From DAOTZS01 sp034434335 (GTDB taxonomy: Bacteria; Chloroflexota; Anaerolineae; CG2-30-64-16): a stretch of DNA of 17,956 nucleotides. Below are positions 13,672 through 17,956 of the stretch, in pieces. The stretch spans positions 1 to 17,956 of the forward strand of contig DAOTZS010000189.1 in NCBI GenBank assembly GCA_034434335.1, in the 5' to 3' direction. The notes under the pieces were generated by a model, which did no database searches, was not told where the DNA came from, and worked only from the letters and a program-made list of their open reading frames with translations. Numbering within the stretch: the stretch's first letter is position 1; each line of letters opens with the position of its first letter. The translations under genes and the position numbers were made by a program.

Positions 13672-16203
13672 TTGATTTACCTGGATCGTGGACGATTTTC
13701 AACATTAGACTATCCTCTGCCTTTGCTCCAGCTCCTGCCGCGCAGAAAACGGACGCGGCAAGAAAGGGCCTCCCGATTGTATGGCCTGGAAACCAGCGAG
13801 CTGGAGGGCAATGAATATCCTGTCCTGCCTTTGCAGGACACGGTGGTCTTTCCCAACCTGGTGACGCCGCTCTTCGTCGGTCGCGACCGCTCGATTCGCG
13901 CGGTTGAGGCTGCCGAGGCTGCCGAGACCCCTCTGCTCGTCGTCGCCCAACGGGACCCCGAGGTCATTGAGCCCGATATCTCGGACCTTTATACGGTGGG
14001 CACCGCGGTGGAGGTGGGCCGCGTGCTGCGCATGCCTGATGGCAGCACTACCGTCCTGGTACAGGGGATTGAGCGGGTGCGGATCCTGGAGGTCATTGAC
14101 ACCGAGCCTTACCTGCGCGTACGTGGGGTGCCCCTGTATGAAGATGAGCGGCACGATATGGCCAGCGAAGCGCTGATGCGCGCGGTGTTGGCGCTCTTCG
14201 AGAAGATTGTCCAGCTCAACCCCAATGTGCCCGAGGACGCCTATGTGGCGGCCATGAACGAGCGCGAGCCGGGCAGCCTGGCCGACCTGCTGGCCCACGT
14301 GCTGGACCTGGAGGTCGCTCAGAAACAGGAGCTGTTGGAGACGCTGGACGCCAATACGCGGCTGCAGCGCTTGAGCATCATGCTCGGCCAGGAACTGGAT
14401 GTGCTGGAGCTGGAGAACCGCATCCACTCTCAGGTGCAGCAGGAGGTGGACAAGAGCCAGCGCGAGTACTATTTGCGCGAGCAGATGCGCGCCATCCAGT
14501 CCGAGCTGGGCGAGGGTGACGACGTCGAGCGAGAGATCAGCGAACTGCAGAAGACCCTCGAAACGCGCGGCCTGCCCGAGGAAGCGCGGGCCAAGGCAGA
14601 GAAGGAGATCAAGCGCCTGGCTGCCATGCCGGTGGCTTCCCCGGAAACCACCATTGTGCGCACTTACCTGGACTGGCTGTTGGGCCTGCCCTGGCAGGAG
14701 GCCACCGAGGACAACCTGGATATTGCCCGGGCTGCTCAGATCCTGGAGAAGAACCATTATGGCCTGCCCAAGGTCAAAGAGCGCATTCTGGAGCACATTG
14801 CGGTGCGCAAGCTGGCCCAGAATAAGATGAAAAGCCCCATCATGTGCTTCGTCGGGCCCCCTGGCACAGGGAAGACCAGCCTGGGCAAATCCATCGCCGA
14901 AGCCTTGGGGCGCAAGTTCGTGCGCCTCAGCCTGGGGGGTGTGCGCGATGAGGCCGAGATCCGGGGACATCGGCGCACCTATATCGGCGCCATGCCGGGC
15001 CGCATCATCCAGACCATGCGCACGGCCGGCACCATCAACCCCCTCTTCATGCTGGACGAGGTGGACAAGCTGGGCATAGATTTCCGGGGAGACCCGGCAT
15101 CTGCGCTCCTGGAGGTGCTAGACCCGGAGCAGAACCATGCCTTCAGCGACCATTACCTGGAGGTCCCCTATGACCTCAGCAAGGTAATGTTCATCACGAC
15201 GGCTAACACATTGGACCCGATCCCACCGGCCCTGCGCGACCGCATGGAGGTGATTGAGTTCCCGGGCTATATTGAAGAGGAGAAGCTGGCCATCGCCCAG
15301 CGTTTCCTGGTGCCACGGCAGCTCGAAGCCCACGGCCTTTCGCCAGACCAGGTTCATTTTTCCGAAGAAACCTTGCGCACCATCATCCGCGAGTACACTT
15401 ACGAGGCGGGGGTGCGCAACCTTGACCGCGCCATTGCCAACATCTGCCGCAAGGTCGCCCGCCGCGTGGCCGAGGGCAAGCGCGCGCCCTCGCGCATCAC
15501 GCCGGGCATGCTGGTCAAGTTCCTGGGGCCACCCCAGTACAGCGAATGGCTGCCCAATGAGGTGGATGAGGTGGGGGTGGCCAACGGCCTGGCCTGGACC
15601 GAGGCCGGCGGCGATGTGATGCAGGTGGAAGTCTCGGTGATGGAGGGCAAGGGCAACCTGACCCTGACCGGGCAACTGGGCGAGGTGATGCAGGAGTCGG
15701 CGCAGGCCGCGCTGACCTATGCCCGCTCCCATGCCGAGGCCTTTGGCCTGGGTGATGTGGACTTCGACAAGCTGGACCTCCATATCCATGTGCCGGAGGG
15801 TAGCATCCCCAAAGACGGGCCTAGCGCCGGGGTCACCATGGCCACGGCCCTGATCTCTGCTCTCAGCCAGCGGCCGGTGCGCCACGACGTGGCCATGACG
15901 GGGGAGATCACCCTGCGCGGCCGCGTGCTGCCTGTGGGGGGCCTCAAAGAAAAACTCATGGCTGCCCATCGCATGCGCCTGAAGACTGTGCTCATCCCCA
16001 AGCGCAACAAGAAAGACCTGGCCGACGTGCCGCGCAAAGTCCAGCGCGACCTGGACCTGGTGTTGGTAGAGCGCATGGAGGAGATCGTGAACCGGGCCTT
16101 GTTGCCCTCTCCGGTGCGTCCAGTGCTGCCCAAGGCCAAGACCAGGCCCAGCCGCAAGAAGAGCATGGGTACCAAAACCTCGACAGCCGTGGCCGTACCG
16201 TGA
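13672..16203 (+). CDS. lon: ATP-dependent Lon protease (LonA type)
   Basis: An 843-residue soluble hexameric protease that degrades misfolded and regulatory proteins. Domains in order: N-terminal substrate-binding domain (about 49-250, opening YPVLPLQDTVVFPNLVTPLF), coiled-coil helical region with EYYLREQMRAIQSELGE, AAA+ domain with Walker A GPPGTGKTS (395-403) and Walker B LFMLDEVDK (D462, E463), then the protease domain with PKDGPSAGVT (nucleophile S718) and GGLKEKL (K761). The serine-lysine distance of 43 matches E. coli Lon (S679, K722), so the dyad is intact. The TTG start at 13672 gives about 48 residues ahead of the canonical beginning, basic in the middle (PRRKRTRQERASR). The C-terminal tail after about residue 805 is also basic and low-complexity. 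The gene follows folC by eight bases. Confidence 0.97.
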   Translation: MIYLDRGRFSTLDYPLPLLQLLPRRKRTRQERASRLYGLETSELEGNEYPVLPLQDTVVFPNLVTPLFVGRDRSIRAVEAAEAAETPLLVVAQRDPEVIEPDISDLYTVGTAVEVGRVLRMPDGSTTVLVQGIERVRILEVIDTEPYLRVRGVPLYEDERHDMASEALMRAVLALFEKIVQLNPNVPEDAYVAAMNEREPGSLADLLAHVLDLEVAQKQELLETLDANTRLQRLSIMLGQELDVLELENRIHSQVQQEVDKSQREYYLREQMRAIQSELGEGDDVEREISELQKTLETRGLPEEARAKAEKEIKRLAAMPVASPETTIVRTYLDWLLGLPWQEATEDNLDIARAAQILEKNHYGLPKVKERILEHIAVRKLAQNKMKSPIMCFVGPPGTGKTSLGKSIAEALGRKFVRLSLGGVRDEAEIRGHRRTYIGAMPGRIIQTMRTAGTINPLFMLDEVDKLGIDFRGDPASALLEVLDPEQNHAFSDHYLEVPYDLSKVMFITTANTLDPIPPALRDRMEVIEFPGYIEEEKLAIAQRFLVPRQLEAHGLSPDQVHFSEETLRTIIREYTYEAGVRNLDRAIANICRKVARRVAEGKRAPSRITPGMLVKFLGPPQYSEWLPNEVDEVGVANGLAWTEAGGDVMQVEVSVMEGKGNLTLTGQLGEVMQESAQAALTYARSHAEAFGLGDVDFDKLDLHIHVPEGSIPKDGPSAGVTMATALISALSQRPVRHDVAMTGEITLRGRVLPVGGLKEKLMAAHRMRLKTVLIPKRNKKDLADVPRKVQRDLDLVLVERMEEIVNRALLPSPVRPVLPKAKTRPSRKKSMGTKTSTAVAVP

Positions 16204-16242
16204 TCCGGGCTGAGGGCCCTACCTGCTTGCGGGAGACGCCTC

Positions 16243-17424
16243 ATGTTGCGAGGCCGCAGCGCACTCGCTTTCATCGTTTTGGTTTTGATCAGCCTGGGGG
16301 CGATCTTGGCCCTGACCGGCCGGCTGAAGCTGCCCGGCAAGGCCACTCTGGTCCTGCCGTTGGACCTGGAGAAGATCATCCCCCAGGGCTGGGAGGTGGT
16401 GCAGGACCAGCAGGTGTCGTGTGACTTCGACCTGGATGGGGAGGACGAGTGGCTGATCCTCTACCGCTACGATGAGACCATGGTGGGGGAGGTGGCGCGC
16501 GGCCCTATCGGTGGCGTCATCTACGACGCGCAGGCCAGCCCGGTACCACAGGAGGCGGCCACCCAGGGCCCGTATCGGCCGGCCTTCCTGGTCCCCTATA
16601 AGCTCCTGCCCGATTTCTACACCGGCAAGGGCCAGGGCTATCTGGGGGAGAGCGAAGTGCGCTTAGTCCTCTATCAACCCAATGCCGAGGGCCAGCAGTG
16701 TCGGGCGGAGGAGGTGACCGTCCTGGGCTATAGCGACGGCCCCCTGCCTACCCGCCTGTCAATCTTCCGCTGGGCCGGGAAGGCGGTCGGGTATGAGGGG
16801 GTGCATTTCGTGGGCAACGCGCGGGTGGAGCCTAACCCTTTCCCCGAGCCCACCAAACAGGTCAGGCAGGTGCTGACCTATGACCGGCTGCAAAATCACC
16901 GCAGCCTGCTCTGCGAACGGCGGGAATACAACCGGCTCGATGTGCCCAATGCTGTGCAGTTCCAGGAGAACGGGGAGGGTTACACCATAGATTTCTGTTT
17001 CAACACCCCGCGCGACCCCGCCTATCCCGAGGCGGTCGTGCTGGCCCTCTTGCGCGGGGGCGAGCCGGGGCCTGGCGAGCAAGGGGGCGATTCTCCAACC
17101 GGCAACAGCTTCCTGATGGGGGGCGCGGTCTTGCCGCCCGGCCTGGGGGATGCCGTTGTTGCCAGGCGTGCGCTGCGCGTGCTGGGGATTGCTAACCAGG
17201 GCGCGGTGGCATTGCACCCGAGCGAAGGCGAACCATGCCCGGCAGAGAGGCTGCAGCCAGGCCAGGCTACGGATTGGTGGTGCGGTCGGGAGCGCGCTGA
17301 GGTGCTCACCGAGATTATGCTGGATGGCCGGCCGGCCCAGGTGGTCTGGCATCTGATCAGCGTTGCCAGCGACAAGATCAGCGCCGACGTGCACTGGCGC
17401 GTCGAGCGCGCCGAGCTGCGTTAG
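16243..17424 (+). CDS. Exported/anchored protein of unknown function
   Basis: A 393-residue protein I do not recognise as a named family. It has one N-terminal hydrophobic helix (about 7-25) after a short basic start, so it is a signal anchor or signal peptide, with the rest outside the membrane. Just after it, CDFDLDGEDEWLILYRYD (60-77) has a D-x-D-x-D-G-x-x-E loop like calcium-binding FG-GAP or EF-type loops. Six or more cysteines occur in the exported part (for example C60, those in QCRAEE, LCERRE, DFCFNT, EPCPAE, WWCGRE), so disulfides are possible. The C-terminal part ends VASDKISADVHWRVERAEL. The ATG at 16243 is preceded by GGGAG, 39 bases after the lon stop, and the next gene starts one base after its stop, so it lies inside the same block. 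It is not a protease partner on present evidence. Confidence 0.75.
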   Translation: MLRGRSALAFIVLVLISLGAILALTGRLKLPGKATLVLPLDLEKIIPQGWEVVQDQQVSCDFDLDGEDEWLILYRYDETMVGEVARGPIGGVIYDAQASPVPQEAATQGPYRPAFLVPYKLLPDFYTGKGQGYLGESEVRLVLYQPNAEGQQCRAEEVTVLGYSDGPLPTRLSIFRWAGKAVGYEGVHFVGNARVEPNPFPEPTKQVRQVLTYDRLQNHRSLLCERREYNRLDVPNAVQFQENGEGYTIDFCFNTPRDPAYPEAVVLALLRGGEPGPGEQGGDSPTGNSFLMGGAVLPPGLGDAVVARRALRVLGIANQGAVALHPSEGEPCPAERLQPGQATDWWCGRERAEVLTEIMLDGRPAQVVWHLISVASDKISADVHWRVERAELR

Positions 17425-17425
17425 A

Positions 17426-17956
17426 ATGGCAGGTGTGAGTACCCCGTCAGCCTCTGAGGTGGATCGTTGGCTAGCCGAGGGCCCTGGAGAGCGGCTGGCC
17501 TTCGTACCTCCGCATACGGCTGCGCCCAGGTTGGCCGAGACCCTCATTGCCCTGGCCAATGCCCACGGCGGGGTTGTGATCCTGGGCGTGGGGGCCAACG
17601 GCCGGCTCATCGGCGTGGGAGACCCCAACGAGGCGCGCGCGTTGGTGGAGGCAGCCGGGCTGCTCCCCTTCCCACCTCTGATCCTGCCTCTGCCCCGCCT
17701 GGTAGAGCATGAAGGCAAGCTGTTGTGCGTGGTAGAGGTGCCGCCGGGCCTCCCGCACGTTTACAGCCTGGATGGCCGCTACCTGACCCGCTCGGGCGCT
17801 CAGAACCGGCTGCTGACCACGACCGAGCTGAGTGCCCTGCTCCTGGAGCGCGGGGAAGCCGGCTTCGAGGCACGGCCGGCCCCGGGCGCCACCCTGGACG
17901 ACCTGGACCCGGCCCAGGTGGCCAACTATCTGGAGGTGGTGGGCGGGCAGGCGGGG
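17426..17956 (+). CDS. Schlafen AlbA_2-like domain protein (partial, runs off right edge)
   Basis: The first 177 codons, open to the end of the window. The core RLAETLIALANAHGGVVILGVGANGRLIGV (about 35-64) matches the AlbA_2 (Schlafen, divergent AAA_4) domain, in which 'AFANT-GG-L-IGV-DDG' is diagnostic, and the domain end YLTRSGAQNRLLTTTEL (about 124-140) matches its 'Y-R-GS-N' strand. Members are often transcription regulators or RNA/DNA-binding helicase-associated proteins. The usual opening E-x-LEFK is here degenerate (GERLAFVPP, 21-29), so activity is uncertain. The downstream part, outside the window, should decide between a winged-helix regulator and another fusion. ATG at 17426 follows the preceding stop by one base with no clear ribosome site, suggesting reinitiation or a GTG start at 17435. 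Confidence 0.75.
   Translation, partial: MAGVSTPSASEVDRWLAEGPGERLAFVPPHTAAPRLAETLIALANAHGGVVILGVGANGRLIGVGDPNEARALVEAAGLLPFPPLILPLPRLVEHEGKLLCVVEVPPGLPHVYSLDGRYLTRSGAQNRLLTTTELSALLLERGEAGFEARPAPGATLDDLDPAQVANYLEVVGGQAG

Noticed and set aside
12419..14970. Two minus-strand open frames of 383 and 421 codons opposite folC and lon
   Set aside because: The sense strand encodes folC and lon with intact motifs; the antisense frames have biased composition and no family pattern.

Overview
The window is a GC-rich bacterial chromosome segment. Its gene content suggests a member of the Chloroflexota, in the broad Anaerolineae/Caldilineae area. The reasons are a DUF2079 membrane protein and a GT39-like protein with chlorofl-style exported beta-sandwich tails, a membrane protein ending in an ILEI/PANDER domain, a multi-LysM exported protein, a two-component-type propeller receptor, and NPY-x-G type AAA/STAND ATPases. 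The assignment rests on family recognition only. No rRNA, tRNA, CRISPR or transposase was found.

Layout. (1) A minus-strand block runs from 7904 down to the left edge. It holds four closely spaced genes: a 1072-aa exported propeller receptor fused through one membrane helix to a cytoplasmic AAA/STAND ATPase; a separate 434-aa ATPase of similar build; an 872-aa DUF2079 membrane protein; and the start of a GT39/ArnT-like membrane glycosyltransferase (cut by the edge). The gaps are 41, 72 and 26 bases. (2) Divergent from it, a good sigma70-like promoter drives an exported protein with three LysM domains (8125-8976), whose stop codon lies inside a tandem 19-bp hairpin repeat. (3) A convergent gene (9077-11821, minus) encodes a polytopic membrane protein with a C-terminal ILEI-like domain. 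(4) A 387-bp gene-free region carries two palindromic repeat elements and two divergent promoters. (5) A plus-strand block follows: folC, then lon with its ribosome binding site overlapping the folC stop and a TTG start, then an anchored exported protein of unknown function, then the first 177 codons of a Schlafen AlbA_2-like protein that runs off the right edge.

How the genes fit together. The left block looks like a sensing plus cell-surface glycan unit. The receptor has the full extracytoplasmic half of a hybrid two-component system (14 propeller repeats, i.e. two seven-bladed propellers, plus a Y_Y_Y domain), but carries an ATPase where a histidine kinase would normally be. A second ATPase is encoded directly after it. 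This is the most unusual thing in the window. The right block is housekeeping (folate polyglutamylation, ATP-dependent proteolysis) followed by lineage-specific genes. Coordinates and reading frames are read directly; functions are by family recognition without database searches.
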